Assembly: GCF_000419605.1 (NCBI RefSeq)
Contig: NZ_ATTI01000001.1
Span: forward strand, 2,886,501 to 2,950,500
Length of the DNA: 64,000 bases
From: Sphingomonas phyllosphaerae 5.2
Lineage (GTDB): Bacteria > Pseudomonadota > Alphaproteobacteria > Sphingomonadales > Sphingomonadaceae
Direction: 5' to 3'
The position numbers and the translations under genes were made by a program. Under the pieces are notes generated by a model. The model saw nothing but the letters and a program-made list of their open reading frames with translations, did no database searches and was not told where the DNA came from. Shown here piece after piece: positions 21,906-30,773 of the stretch; positions within the stretch are counted from its first letter, which is position 1, and every line of letters starts with the position of its first letter.

Positions 21906-22638
21906 TTGCCAGATTGGTCCGGGGCCTGCGCCGTTTCCTTACGGAAAGCGCGGACTTCCGGACCACACTGCGGCCTCGCCGGGCATGGAGTTCGGCCGGT
22001 CGATGATCCCGGCGCGTTCGCGCCGGCGCCGCCTCAGCCGGGCGGCCCCTTCCACATTCCGAACCATCGCGGACACGGTCGAGCCACCTGCCCCAGATCG
22101 ACGCACGACTTTCGACGATGCGACGGAGCATTATCGCGTTTCCCTGCGGCAGGCGTCGTCCGATGAACGGATGCTTGTGCGCGTCGCGTCGGGCATCTCG
22201 CCGCACTTGCCGCACGATACGGCACGTCAAAGCCGACGCGCCAAGGCTTCTGTGGCTGCGGCCCGACGGGCGTGAACGGAGGTGCCATACGCGCTGACCG
22301 CCGGTTGCAACGTCACGCACCACGCTCGACCACAGCCCGTTCGTGCACACACGTATGAAGCGCCGGGTGCTACGCAGCAGGAGCCTTGGAGGAGGTCCGC
22401 TTGGCTCGCCCGCCCTTTACAGACCGGTCTCACGCCCGCACGGGCGGCCCGAAAATCGCCCGGTGGCCAGCCATGTAACGCGACGAGCGACGAGGCCGAC
22501 GACGACCTCCGCACAACCGGTGCGCGTTTAAAACGCGACGTGGACCATCCCTCCGCCGCTTCGCCGCGTGATGCGAGCGACGCCCCCGGTCCCCTCCATC
22601 CCGACGCCGTGCTGGTCGACGCCCGGCGTCGCTGCGAC
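21906..22638. other. Gene-poor spacer upstream of tpiA's 3' end
   Basis: About 730 bases in which every open frame looks like random high-GC reading: heavy in Arg/Ala, no motifs, no credible ribosome site. I see no tRNA, no repeat copy of the families named elsewhere and no convincing hairpin array. It may hold a decayed gene or untranslated RNA, but nothing here can be supported. Confidence 0.5.
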
Positions 22639-23376
22639 CTAATCCGCGCCCTCGATGATCGGCACGAACTTCGCGGCCGTCAAACTCGCGCCGCCCACCA
22701 GCGCACCGTCGACGTCGGGCAACGCCATGATCGACCGCGCATTGTCGCCGGTCACGGAGCCGCCGTAGAGAATTCGCACCGCGTCCGCGCCTGCGCCGAT
22801 CAACTGCCGCATCTTGGCGCGCGCGATCGCGTGGATTGCGGCGATGTCATCCAGCGTCGGGGTTCGTCCGGTCCCGATCGCCCAGCGCGGTTCATAGGCG
22901 AGCGTCAGCCAGTCGCCGCTCGCCCGCTCCGGCAGCGACTTCTCGATCTGCGCCTGCACGACGCGCTCGGCACGGCCGGCATCGCGCTCGGCGCCGGTCT
23001 CGCCGCAGCACAGGATCACCGACAGGCCGTGGCGCCGCGCCGCCGCCGCCTTCGCCCAGGCGTCCTGGCTGGTCTCGCTCTGGTATTCGCGGCGCTCCGA
23101 ATGGCCGACGATCGTGAAGCGCGCGCCCGCCTCACGCACCATCGCCGCCGAGACGCAGCCGGTATAGGCGCCGCCATCCGCCTCGTGGATGTCCTCGGCA
23201 CCGATCGCCAGGGCCGGCACGCGCTGCGCGGCGGGCGCGATCAGCGTCGCGGGCACCGCCACCGCCACGTCGACGGCCGGGTGCGCCGCCGCCGCCACCG
23301 CGATCGCCTCCAGCTCGGCCAGCATCGCCAGGTCGCCGTTCATCTTCCAATTGCCTGCCACCAGCTTGCGCCGCAT
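22639..23376 (-). CDS. tpiA: Triosephosphate isomerase
   Basis: Interconverts dihydroxyacetone phosphate and glyceraldehyde 3-phosphate. 245 residues with all active-site elements: Asn/Lys in VAGNWKMNG at the N-terminus, His in TIVGHSERREYQ, catalytic Glu in LAYEPRWAIGTGRTP, and the phosphate loop YGGSVTGDNA plus DGALVGGASL. Normal length and start. Divergent from the PpiD-like gene with a 114-base spacer that must hold both promoters. Confidence 0.97.
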   Translation of the reverse strand: MRRKLVAGNWKMNGDLAMLAELEAIAVAAAAHPAVDVAVAVPATLIAPAAQRVPALAIGAEDIHEADGGAYTGCVSAAMVREAGARFTIVGHSERREYQSETSQDAWAKAAAARRHGLSVILCCGETGAERDAGRAERVVQAQIEKSLPERASGDWLTLAYEPRWAIGTGRTPTLDDIAAIHAIARAKMRQLIGAGADAVRILYGGSVTGDNARSIMALPDVDGALVGGASLTAAKFVPIIEGAD

Positions 23377-23490
23377 GCCCCGCTCTCCCTGTTTTGCAAT
23401 GAACCTGCGTTAGCCGCCTGCACGGCTTGATGCCAACCGGACGTGTAACTAAAGCGACAGGCTTCACTCCTCTGCCGGTCTTCCTCCTCC

Positions 23491-25428
23491 ATGCTCAGCT
23501 TCCTCCGCGGCATCATCCATTCGAAGGTCGGCATGATCGTCACCTTCGGCGTCCTGATCGTGATCGCGCTGGCGTTCGCGGCCGGCGACGTCACCGGGCT
23601 AGCGAGCAGCAGCGGCATCCTCGGCCACCCGCTCGCCAGCGTCGACGGCGAGAAGGTGACGGCCGACGACATCCGCCGCCGCGCGCAGGACGAGCTGCGC
23701 AACGCCCGCCAGCAACAACCCGACCTCGACATGGCCGGGTTCGTGCGCGCCGGCGGGGTGGAGGGCCTGATCACCCGCACGCTGACCGGCCTCGCGCTGG
23801 AAACGTTCGGCGAGGAACAGGGCATGCGCGTCAGCCGCGCGCTGATCGGTAGCGAGCTGAAAGCGATCCCCGCCTTCGCCGGCGCCACCGGGCAATTCGA
23901 CCAGCAGGCATATCTCCGACTGATCGCGCAGCGCGGGATGACCGACGCACAGGTCCAGCGCGAGATCGCCCGCGAGACGATGGCGCAGTTCCTGATGGTG
24001 CCGACAGTCGGCGCGACGCAGGTGCCGCAGCAGCTGGCGCTCCGCTATGCCTCGCTGCTGCTGGAGCGGCGTGCGGGCCAGGCGGTCCTGATCCCTGCGC
24101 TGCCCGCCGGCCCGGCTCCCACCGATGCGCAGGTGCAGGACTGGTACAAGCGCAACATTGCCAGATACACCACCCCTGAGCGTCGCGTGATCCGCTACGC
24201 GCTCGTCACGCCACAACAGGTCGCGGCGCAGACCGCACCCACCGCCGCCGAGATCCAGCAGGCCTATACCGCCGACAAGGCGAAATACGCACCCAAGCCG
24301 CTGCGCGACGTCACACTGGTGACCGTGCTCGACCAGAAGGCGGCGCAGGCACTCGCTGGCAAGGTCAAGGCCGGCACGCCGCTCGCGGCTGCGGCGCGCA
24401 GCGCCGGGCTGGAGGCGCGTACCGTGACCGGTACCGAGCAGTCGGCGCTTGCGACGCAGACCGCACCCGCGGTCGCCGCCGCGTTGTTCGCAGCACCGCA
24501 GGGCGCCGTCGTCGGCCCGCTGCGCGGTGCGATCGGGTTCGTCGTCGCACGCGTCGAGAAGGTGACGCAGGACCCCGGCAAGACGCTGGACCAGGCCCGC
24601 CCGGAGATCGTCGCGGCGCTGACCAAGCAGAAGTCGGCCGATGCGATCGGCAAGATCCGCGACGCGATCGAGGATTCGCTCGCCGACAACGCCAACATCA
24701 ACGAGGTCGCACGCGACCAGAAGCTGACCGTGCTCGCCACCCCGGCGGTGCTGTCGAGCGGCGTGAACCCCGATCAGCCGCAGGCGCAGGCCGACGCCGC
24801 GCTCACCCCGATCGTCGCGGCCGGCTTCGCCGCGGAGGACGGCGACACGCCGACCACGGTGCCGCTCGGCGAGGACGGCGGCTTCGCGGTCGCCGCGCTC
24901 GACCGCATCGTGCCCGCCACGCCGATCCCGCTGGCGCGCGCGCGCGCGCAGGTGGTGGCCGACCTCACCGCCGAGCGCGCGCGCCTCGCCGCGCGCGCCG
25001 CCGCCGATGCGATCGTCGCGAAGGTCAACGCCGGCACCCCGCTGCCCGCCGCCGTCGCGCAGACCGGTGTCAAGGCGCCGCCGGTCGAACGCGTCGAGGC
25101 GACGCGCGCGCAGATCACCGCCAATCAGGGCCAGGTGAATTCGGTGCTGGCGATGATGTTCGGGATGAAGCAGCGCACCGCCCGCGCCATCCAGGCGCCC
25201 GACGGCCGCGGCTGGCTGGTGCTGCATGTCGACACGATCGTGCCGGGGGATGCCAGCAAGCAGCCATCGGCGATCCAGGCCACCCGCGTCGATCTCGGCC
25301 GCGCGATCGGTGCCGAATATGCGCAGCAATTCGCCAACGCGGTCGCCGCCGCACAGGGCGCCAAGCGCTTCCCCGATGCCATCGCCACGCTGAAGAAGGA
25401 CCTGCTCGGTGGCGACGCCGGCCAGTGA
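23491..25428 (+). CDS. PpiD-like periplasmic foldase (SurA-N/parvulin type)
   Basis: 645 residues. One N-terminal transmembrane helix (about 14-34, VGMIVTFGVLIVIALAFAAG) anchors a large periplasmic part: a SurA-N-like chaperone region (ILGHPLASVDGEKVTADDIRRR and onwards), then a parvulin-type PPIase region (about 255-370) and a C-terminal chaperone segment. This is the layout of PpiD, which helps newly translocated proteins leave the Sec channel. The start MLSFLRGIIHSK is the usual opening. The last 20 bases overlap the beginning of trpE, so the two are transcribed together. Confidence 0.88.
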   Translation: MLSFLRGIIHSKVGMIVTFGVLIVIALAFAAGDVTGLASSSGILGHPLASVDGEKVTADDIRRRAQDELRNARQQQPDLDMAGFVRAGGVEGLITRTLTGLALETFGEEQGMRVSRALIGSELKAIPAFAGATGQFDQQAYLRLIAQRGMTDAQVQREIARETMAQFLMVPTVGATQVPQQLALRYASLLLERRAGQAVLIPALPAGPAPTDAQVQDWYKRNIARYTTPERRVIRYALVTPQQVAAQTAPTAAEIQQAYTADKAKYAPKPLRDVTLVTVLDQKAAQALAGKVKAGTPLAAAARSAGLEARTVTGTEQSALATQTAPAVAAALFAAPQGAVVGPLRGAIGFVVARVEKVTQDPGKTLDQARPEIVAALTKQKSADAIGKIRDAIEDSLADNANINEVARDQKLTVLATPAVLSSGVNPDQPQAQADAALTPIVAAGFAAEDGDTPTTVPLGEDGGFAVAALDRIVPATPIPLARARAQVVADLTAERARLAARAAADAIVAKVNAGTPLPAAVAQTGVKAPPVERVEATRAQITANQGQVNSVLAMMFGMKQRTARAIQAPDGRGWLVLHVDTIVPGDASKQPSAIQATRVDLGRAIGAEYAQQFANAVAAAQGAKRFPDAIATLKKDLLGGDAGQ

Positions 25429-26914
25429 GGCGCTGGCGGCGCTCGCCGCCGGCCGCCCCGCCCTGGTATGGCGGCGGCGGATCGCCGATACCGAGACGCC
25501 GGTCGCCGCCGCGCTCAAGCTGATCGAGCCCGGCCGCGGCGACTTCCTGCTCGAGTCGGTCGAGGGCGGCGCGGTGCGCGGGCGCCACTCGATGATCGGC
25601 CTGGCCCCCGATCTCGTGCTGCGCGCGCGTGGCGACCGGGCCGAACTCAACGCGCGCTGGCTTGAGGACCGCGACGCCTTCGCGCCGGTCGCGGCGCCGA
25701 CGCTGGCCGCGCTGCGCGATCTCGTCGCCTCGATCCGCATGGATCTGCCCGCCGAACTGCCGCGCGCGCTCGCCTGCCTCGTCGGCTATTTCGGCTATGA
25801 GACGATCGGGCTGGTCGAGAAGCTGCCCGAACCGAAACACGACGCGCTCGGCCTGCCCGATCTGATGTTCGTGCGCCCGACCGTGATCCTGATGTTCGAT
25901 CGCCTCGCTGACGAGCTCTTCCTCGTCGCGCCGGTCTGGCCCGACACCGCGCGCGACCCCGGCGCGCAGATCGCCGCCGCCGAAGAACGGCTCGATGCGG
26001 TCGAGGCGCGGCTCGCCAGCGCCACGCTGCCGCCCCGTTCGCGCGTCGATGCCGCGGAACCGGCACTCGCCCCGGTGCTCGCGCCCGGCGCTTATGCGGG
26101 GATGGTGGCGCGCGCCAAGGACTACATCTCGGCCGGCGACATCTTCCAGGTGGTACTGGCGCAGCGCTTCACCGCACCATTCCCGCTCCCGGCGTTCGAA
26201 CTCTACCGCGCGCTGCGGCGCATCAACCCGTCACCGTTCCTCTATCACCTGGACTTGCCGGGTTTCGCGCTGACCGGCTCCAGTCCCGAAATCCTGGTGC
26301 GCGCGCGCGATGGCGAGGTCACGATCCGCCCGATCGCCGGCACCCGCCCGCGCGGCCGCACCGCCTCGGAAGACGCCGCCAACCGCGACAGCCTGCTCGC
26401 CGATCCCAAGGAACGTGCCGAACACCTGATGCTGCTCGATCTCGGCCGCAACGATGTCGGCCGTGTCGCGTCGCCGGGCACGGTGCAGGTTACTGACAGC
26501 TATGGTGTGGAATTCTACAGCCACGTCATGCACATCGTGTCGAACGTCGTCGGCCGGCTCGCCCCCGGGCACGACGCGATCGACGCGCTGTTCGCCGGCT
26601 TTCCCGCCGGCACCGTCAGCGGCGCGCCAAAGGTTCGCGCCTGTCAGGTGATCGCCGAACTGGAGGCGGAGAAGCGCGGCGCCTATGCCGGCGGCGTCGG
26701 CTATTTCTCGCCCGACGGATCGATGGATTCGTGCATCGTGCTGCGCACTGCAGTGGTCAAGGACGGCACGATCCACGTCCAGTCCGGTGCCGGCATCGTC
26801 GCCGACAGCGATCCGGCCTACGAACAGCGGGAGTGCGAGGCGAAGGCAGGCGCGATCCTCGCCGCTGCCCGTGAGGCGCTGCGACAGGCCGCCGCGCCGG
26901 ACTTCGGGCAGTGA
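25409..26914 (+). CDS. trpE: Anthranilate synthase component I
   Basis: Makes anthranilate from chorismate and ammonia, the first step of tryptophan synthesis. 501 residues with the tryptophan-feedback site LLESVEGG (about residue 48), the catalytic SSPEILVR, PIAGTRPRGRT, LMLLDLGRNDVGRV and FPAGTVSGAPKVRACQVI motifs and the C-terminal GGVGYFSPDGSMDSCI. The chosen start is GTG at 25409, inside the last codons of the PpiD-like gene. The amidotransferase trpG does not follow; the gene is followed by a large palindromic repeat and about 690 bases without genes. Confidence 0.95.
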   Translation: MATPASEALAALAAGRPALVWRRRIADTETPVAAALKLIEPGRGDFLLESVEGGAVRGRHSMIGLAPDLVLRARGDRAELNARWLEDRDAFAPVAAPTLAALRDLVASIRMDLPAELPRALACLVGYFGYETIGLVEKLPEPKHDALGLPDLMFVRPTVILMFDRLADELFLVAPVWPDTARDPGAQIAAAEERLDAVEARLASATLPPRSRVDAAEPALAPVLAPGAYAGMVARAKDYISAGDIFQVVLAQRFTAPFPLPAFELYRALRRINPSPFLYHLDLPGFALTGSSPEILVRARDGEVTIRPIAGTRPRGRTASEDAANRDSLLADPKERAEHLMLLDLGRNDVGRVASPGTVQVTDSYGVEFYSHVMHIVSNVVGRLAPGHDAIDALFAGFPAGTVSGAPKVRACQVIAELEAEKRGAYAGGVGYFSPDGSMDSCIVLRTAVVKDGTIHVQSGAGIVADSDPAYEQRECEAKAGAILAAAREALRQAAAPDFGQ

Positions 26915-26920
26915 ACGACT

Positions 26921-27107
26921 AGCGCGTTTTCCGATCATGTTGCGCCATCGGCACGGAGGTGATTTCGATCCGCCGCAAGGCGCGAGGAGGGCGCGATGCC
27001 TTGGTATCGTAAGCGGGGAGCAACGCCGCGGCGGGCCGAAATCACCCCGCCGCGTAGCGGGCGCCCAAAGGGCGATGACGGTGGCGCAACGTGGTCGGAA
27101 ACCGCTC
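26921..27107. repeat. Large imperfect palindrome (MITE-like element)
   Basis: Starts 7 bases after the trpE stop. The outer arm 26921-26950 (containing TTTCCGATCATGTTGCGCC) matches the reverse complement of 27073-27107 (TTTCCGACCACGTTGCGCC), and an inner arm around 26957-26976 (GGTGATTTCGATCCGCCGC) matches the reverse complement of 27027-27049 (GGTGATTTCGGCCCGCCGC). The 187 bases can thus fold into a long cruciform or mRNA hairpin. There is no coding capacity, which fits a non-autonomous mobile repeat or extended intergenic repeat. No clear target duplication was found. Confidence 0.6.
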
Positions 27108-27479
27108 TGGCGGAATCGACACCCGGCGCCTCACGGGCACCGGACTGCTCGCCGACATCATCGACCTGTTCGGGCGAACCGCGCTCCGGCGGTGGGGCGG
27201 ACTGCTCCCTCCACCCGCTGTTGCCAGCATAGCGACGCAAGCCGGGGCGGCGTGCGGAACGCTGGATCGCCTCGGCACGCTCGCAGTGACGACGCTTGCG
27301 GGGTATCCGGCTGAAGGTCGATCGGCCCCTGCGCGGACCTCACGTCGCTGGCCGCCTTTGCGCCCGGCCAGGCACCACTGCGGCCAGCGGCTTCGATACG
27401 CGCGCGAACGACATCGAACGACAATCGTCACCGCCATCGCAGGACCCAGGCGCTGCAGGCACGCCAGCTCGACACAGCA
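27108..27479. other. Non-coding spacer between trpE repeat and rpsI terminator
   Basis: About 370 bases with no credible gene. It contains one recognisable piece, the half-copy of the dispersed repeat at 27263-27291 listed separately. The remaining open frames are Arg/Ala/Pro-rich and lack ribosome sites. Confidence 0.5.
27263..27291. repeat. Half-copy of the 14996-15071 repeat
   Basis: The 29 bases starting TGGATCGC and ending CTCGCAGTGACG match the reverse complement of the arm at 14996-15024 at nearly every position. No clear opposite arm is present, so it is a solo half or a decayed element. Confidence 0.6.
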
Positions 27480-27509
27480 AAAGGGCGGCCCGTTGCCGGA
27501 CCGCCCTTT
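27480..27509 (-). terminator. Rho-independent terminator of rplM-rpsI
   Basis: On the minus strand AAAGGGCGG pairs with CCGCCCTTT over 9 bp (27501-27509 with 27480-27488), 12-base loop, ending in a TTTT run (complement of 27479-27482). It lies about 100 bases beyond the rpsI stop with no gene between. Confidence 0.8.
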
Positions 27510-27607
27510 CGTGTAACCGGCCGTGCCGCCGCCGCGCGGTCGGACTTCGCCGACCTGCCCGCTGCAACGAGGCTCCGGACCGCGTGGCGATCCGGAGCAG
27601 CCCGCAT

Positions 27608-28159
27608 TTAGCGCTTCGAGAACTGGAAGCTACGACGTGCCTTGGCGCGGCCGTACTTCTTACGCTCGACGACGCGCGGATCGCGGGTGAGGAACCCGGC
27701 GGCCTTCACGGGCGCGCGCAGCGCCGGCTCGTAACGGGTGATCGCCTGGCTGATGCCGTGCTTCACCGCACCGGCCTGACCCGACAGACCACCGCCCTTG
27801 ACGGTGCAGATCACGTCGTACTGGCCCTCGCGCTCGGTGATCCCGAACACCTGGTTGATGACCAGACGCAGCGTCGGACGTGCGAAATAGACTTCCTGAT
27901 CGCGACCGTTGATCGTGATCTTGCCCGAGCCCGGCTTCAGCCAGACGCGTGCGACGGCGTCCTTACGACGGCCGGTCGCATAGGCGCGGCCGTACTTGTC
28001 GATCTCCTGCGCACGCAGGGGCGCGCGCTGCACCGGCTCCTGCACGTCGCCGGCCAGATACGCATCGGCCGAGGTCTCGACCTGCTCGCCGTCGTTGGTC
28101 TCGCGCTGCTGCTGGAGCGCCGCACCCAGATCGGAAAGGGACTGGCGGTTGTCGGACAT
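27608..28159 (-). CDS. rpsI: 30S ribosomal protein S9
   Basis: 183 residues, against about 130 in most bacteria. The S9 core begins at about residue 56 ([22 protein letters not shown]) and ends with the conserved basic tail [23 protein letters not shown] sequence that reaches the ribosomal P site. The extra 55 N-terminal residues (acidic and Gln-rich, with SADAYLAGD) are an extension known in sphingomonad relatives; its role is unknown. The ATG overlaps the rplM stop by one base (TAATG), the usual L13-S9 operon. Confidence 0.96.
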   Translation of the reverse strand: MSDNRQSLSDLGAALQQQRETNDGEQVETSADAYLAGDVQEPVQRAPLRAQEIDKYGRAYATGRRKDAVARVWLKPGSGKITINGRDQEVYFARPTLRLVINQVFGITEREGQYDVICTVKGGGLSGQAGAVKHGISQAITRYEPALRAPVKAAGFLTRDPRVVERKKYGRAKARRSFQFSKR

Positions 28160-28638
28160 TATGCGCCCACCTTGTTCTTGCGGCTCATGGCCGCGATATC
28201 CAGGACTTCCGGGTTCTGCGCCTCGTGCGGGTGCTCCGAACCGGTGAAGATGCGCAGGTTACGCATCTGCTGACGGCCCAGCGGACCGCGCGGGATCATG
28301 CGCTCGACGGCCTTTTCCAGAACGCGCTCCGGGAAGCGACCTTCCAGCACCTTCGCGGCAGTGATGCCCTTGATGCCGCCGGCATAGCCGGTGTGCTTGT
28401 AATAGATCTTGCCGGCCAGCTTGTTGCCGGTGAAGCGCACCTTGTCCGCGTTGATGACGATGACGTTGTCACCGCAATCGACGTGCGGGGTGAAACTGGT
28501 CTTGTGCTTGCCGCGCAGCACGTTGGCGATCACCACCGCCGCACGACCGACCACGAGGTCGGTGGCGTCGACGATGTGCCACTTCTTTTCCACCTCATGC
28601 GGCTTGGCCGCCTTGGTGGTCTTCATCAGCGCCTTCAT
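28159..28638 (-). CDS. rplM: 50S ribosomal protein L13
   Basis: 159 residues with the L13 signatures [49 protein letters not shown], the [10 protein letters not shown] loop and [34 protein letters not shown]. An early assembly protein of the large subunit, co-translated with S9. The start at 28638 gives [10 protein letters not shown]; a second in-frame ATG (MKTTKA) lies four codons on. Confidence 0.97.
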   Translation of the reverse strand: MKALMKTTKAAKPHEVEKKWHIVDATDLVVGRAAVVIANVLRGKHKTSFTPHVDCGDNVIVINADKVRFTGNKLAGKIYYKHTGYAGGIKGITAAKVLEGRFPERVLEKAVERMIPRGPLGRQQMRNLRIFTGSEHPHEAQNPEVLDIAAMSRKNKVGA

Positions 28639-28715
28639 GGTGCCTGGTGACCTTCATATTCGCGTCGAAAGAGAAAGACGCGCCACCCCGCCGGGTGCAC
28701 GCGTCGATGGCGGCG

Positions 28716-28744
28716 CAATGCCGCGAGCGGCCGAACCTGTCAAG
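28716..28744 (-). promoter_or_regulatory. Possible rplM-rpsI promoter
   Basis: A perfect -35 hexamer TTGACA is present on the minus strand (complement of 28739-28744), about 100 bases upstream of the rplM start in the only spacer available. The region 16-18 bases downstream (CATTGC/GGCATT) matches the -10 consensus poorly, so only the -35 is convincing. Confidence 0.3.
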
Positions 28745-28769
28745 GTTTCCGCCGCTTTGCTGACGGGTA

Positions 28770-29549
28770 TTATGATACCGCAGGAAAAAACGTGAGCCGT
28801 GTGACGTCGCGGTTCACGTGTCTTTCACCCACGACTCCCGCATCCACCCGCTGATCGTCATGCTGCTGCGTGACAAGGCCACTGCGGCGGTCGACGACAC
28901 TGCTTCGGGCCAGCGATATGGCGGTGCCGCCGTCCTTCCCCGCGGCAGAAACGGTCACCGACACGCGCCGCCCGCTCACGCGCACGGTCTCCGTCCCGTT
29001 CATCGACAATGGCGGCTGCACGGCGCCGACCGGCGGCAGCGTCACGGTGCGGCTGCCGGGCCGCCGCCCGGTGTCATCCGGCGCAAGGACCATCGACAGC
29101 ACGCCTGCCACCACCTGCACGCGCTGGGCTGTGGTCGCCGCATCGTGGACGCGCCACAGGGGCAGCCGGAGATCGTCGCGCGTCGCCGCCGTCCCGATCG
29201 CCGCGCGCAGCCGTGCCCAGATCGCATCGAGATCGCGGATGCGCAGGAGGTGCCCGCCCCGGTCGAGTTCGACGTCGATCGCGCGCCCGTTCAACGCCGT
29301 CGCCAGCATCGCGTAATCGCTGCCGCTGCGGCTGTCCTGCGTCGCGATCAGCGTCATCCGCGCGAGGTAACCGTCGCCACGCCGCGTGAAGACGATCCGC
29401 CGCTCGCTCTCGAAACGCCGCACGCCGTCGCGATCGTCGTGATGTTCCTGCACGCGGACCAGCCGGTAGGGAACATCGAGCGCCGGCGCGAAGCGCGCCT
29501 GCGCGGCGCCGCCCGCCAGCAGTGACAGAAGCGCGAACGCGCCGCGCAT
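28770..29549 (-). CDS. Secreted protein of unknown function downstream of ctaA
   Basis: 259 residues: signal peptide MRGAFALLSLLAGGAAQA, then a beta-rich mature region (YRLVRVQEHHDDRDGVRRFESERRIVFTRRGDGYLARMTLI; SGSDYAMLATALNGRAIDVELDRGGHLLRI) and a C-terminal half ending DVTRLTFFPAVS. I do not recognise a family. The ATG overlaps the ctaA stop by one base (TGATG), so it is expressed with heme A synthase, but this does not prove a respiratory role. The same frame continues open upstream inside ctaA, which is not real coding. Confidence 0.7.
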   Translation of the reverse strand: MRGAFALLSLLAGGAAQARFAPALDVPYRLVRVQEHHDDRDGVRRFESERRIVFTRRGDGYLARMTLIATQDSRSGSDYAMLATALNGRAIDVELDRGGHLLRIRDLDAIWARLRAAIGTAATRDDLRLPLWRVHDAATTAQRVQVVAGVLSMVLAPDDTGRRPGSRTVTLPPVGAVQPPLSMNGTETVRVSGRRVSVTVSAAGKDGGTAISLARSSVVDRRSGLVTQQHDDQRVDAGVVGERHVNRDVTRLTFFPAVS

Positions 29550-30589
29550 CACCCGCGGCGGCGGCTGACCGCGTGCGCGGCGGCGACCGTCGCGATCAGC
29601 AGCAGCGCGGCGTTCGCCTGATGCGCGACCGCAACGACGATCTGGACTCCGCTGAGCAGGGTGGCGATGCCGAGCAGGATCTGCGCGACGACCAGTGCAG
29701 CGACCGCCAGCGCCGTACGCGGCGCATTCCGCATCCGCGCGCGATACGCCAGCCACAGCAGCGCCCCGGCCGCGGCGAACGCGATCCAGCGGTGGAGGAA
29801 TTGCACCACGATCGGATTGTCGATCGCGTTGCGCCATGCCGGCGCGACCATCGGCACATCCGCCGGAAACACGGCATCGCCCATCAACGGCCAGCTCGAA
29901 AATGCATAACCGGCGTCCAGCCCGGCGGTCAGCGCGCCCAGCAGGATCTGCACCGCCAAGGCGCCGATCGCCAGCGCCGGCGCGAGGCGCAGCGCGGTGG
30001 CGCGCGCCATCGGATTGGCGGCGAGCAGGTCGAGGTCGCGCGCGGTCCACACGATCCCGCCGAGGATGAACAATGCGGTGCCGAGATGCGTGGCGAGCCG
30101 CAGGTGGCTCACGTCGGTGCGCACCGACAGGCCCGAGGCGACCATCCACCAGCCGATCGCGCCCTGCAACCCGCCCATCGCCAGCAACGCCGTCAACCGC
30201 CAGCCATAGCCGCGCGGGATCTGCCGCCGCACCGCGAACCATAGCAGCGGCAGCGCGAAGGCGAGCCCGATCACGCGCCCGAGCAGGCGGTGGAGATACT
30301 CCCAGAAGAAGATCGCCTTGAACCCGTCCAGCGTCATGCCGCGGTTCAGCTGCTGATATTCCGGAATGCGCTGGTAATGCGCGAACTCGGCCATCCACTG
30401 CGCCTGGGTCAGCGGCGGCACGATGCCGCTGATCGGCTTCCACTGCGTGATCGAAAGCCCGGACTCGGTGAGCCGCGTGATCCCGCCGACCACCACCATC
30501 GCGACGATCAGCGCCGCGACCATATACAGCCAGCGCGCGATCGCCGCCGGACGCGTGGAGAGCGAGAAACCCGGGCTGGCCTGGAGCAT
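29549..30589 (-). CDS. ctaA: Heme A synthase (COX15/CtaA)
   Basis: Hydroxylates the methyl group of heme O to formyl, making heme A for cytochrome c oxidase in the inner membrane. 346 residues with about eight transmembrane helices. The conserved segments are GGITRLTESGLSITQWKPISG, the heme-ligand histidines in WEYLHRLLGR, SHLRLATHLG, FLHRWIAF and VAHQANAALL, and the WPLMGDAVFPAD loop. This is the type 2 (alphaproteobacterial/mitochondrial) form. It precedes and overlaps the unknown secreted protein. Confidence 0.95.
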   Translation of the reverse strand: MLQASPGFSLSTRPAAIARWLYMVAALIVAMVVVGGITRLTESGLSITQWKPISGIVPPLTQAQWMAEFAHYQRIPEYQQLNRGMTLDGFKAIFFWEYLHRLLGRVIGLAFALPLLWFAVRRQIPRGYGWRLTALLAMGGLQGAIGWWMVASGLSVRTDVSHLRLATHLGTALFILGGIVWTARDLDLLAANPMARATALRLAPALAIGALAVQILLGALTAGLDAGYAFSSWPLMGDAVFPADVPMVAPAWRNAIDNPIVVQFLHRWIAFAAAGALLWLAYRARMRNAPRTALAVAALVVAQILLGIATLLSGVQIVVAVAHQANAALLLIATVAAAHAVSRRRG

Positions 30590-30773
30590 GCCGCCTTCTA
30601 GGCCCCGGCCGGTTGGAAGGAAAGCGCGTTCATCCCCTGCCCGGCGCGCCAGTAAGCGAACCCCATAAGCGACCCGATAAGCGAACGACGTGCCCCCCCC
30701 TTGCGCCTATTCCCTTCCAGCCCCGTCCCTTCGGGAACCAGCTTTCGTTCCGCTCGCGATTCCGTTGGAGCCG

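Noticed and set aside
28770..30443. A 557-codon frame joining the unknown secreted protein to upstream sequence
   Set aside because: The first 300 codons are an out-of-frame reading of ctaA; a signal peptide with its own ATG at 29549 marks the true start.
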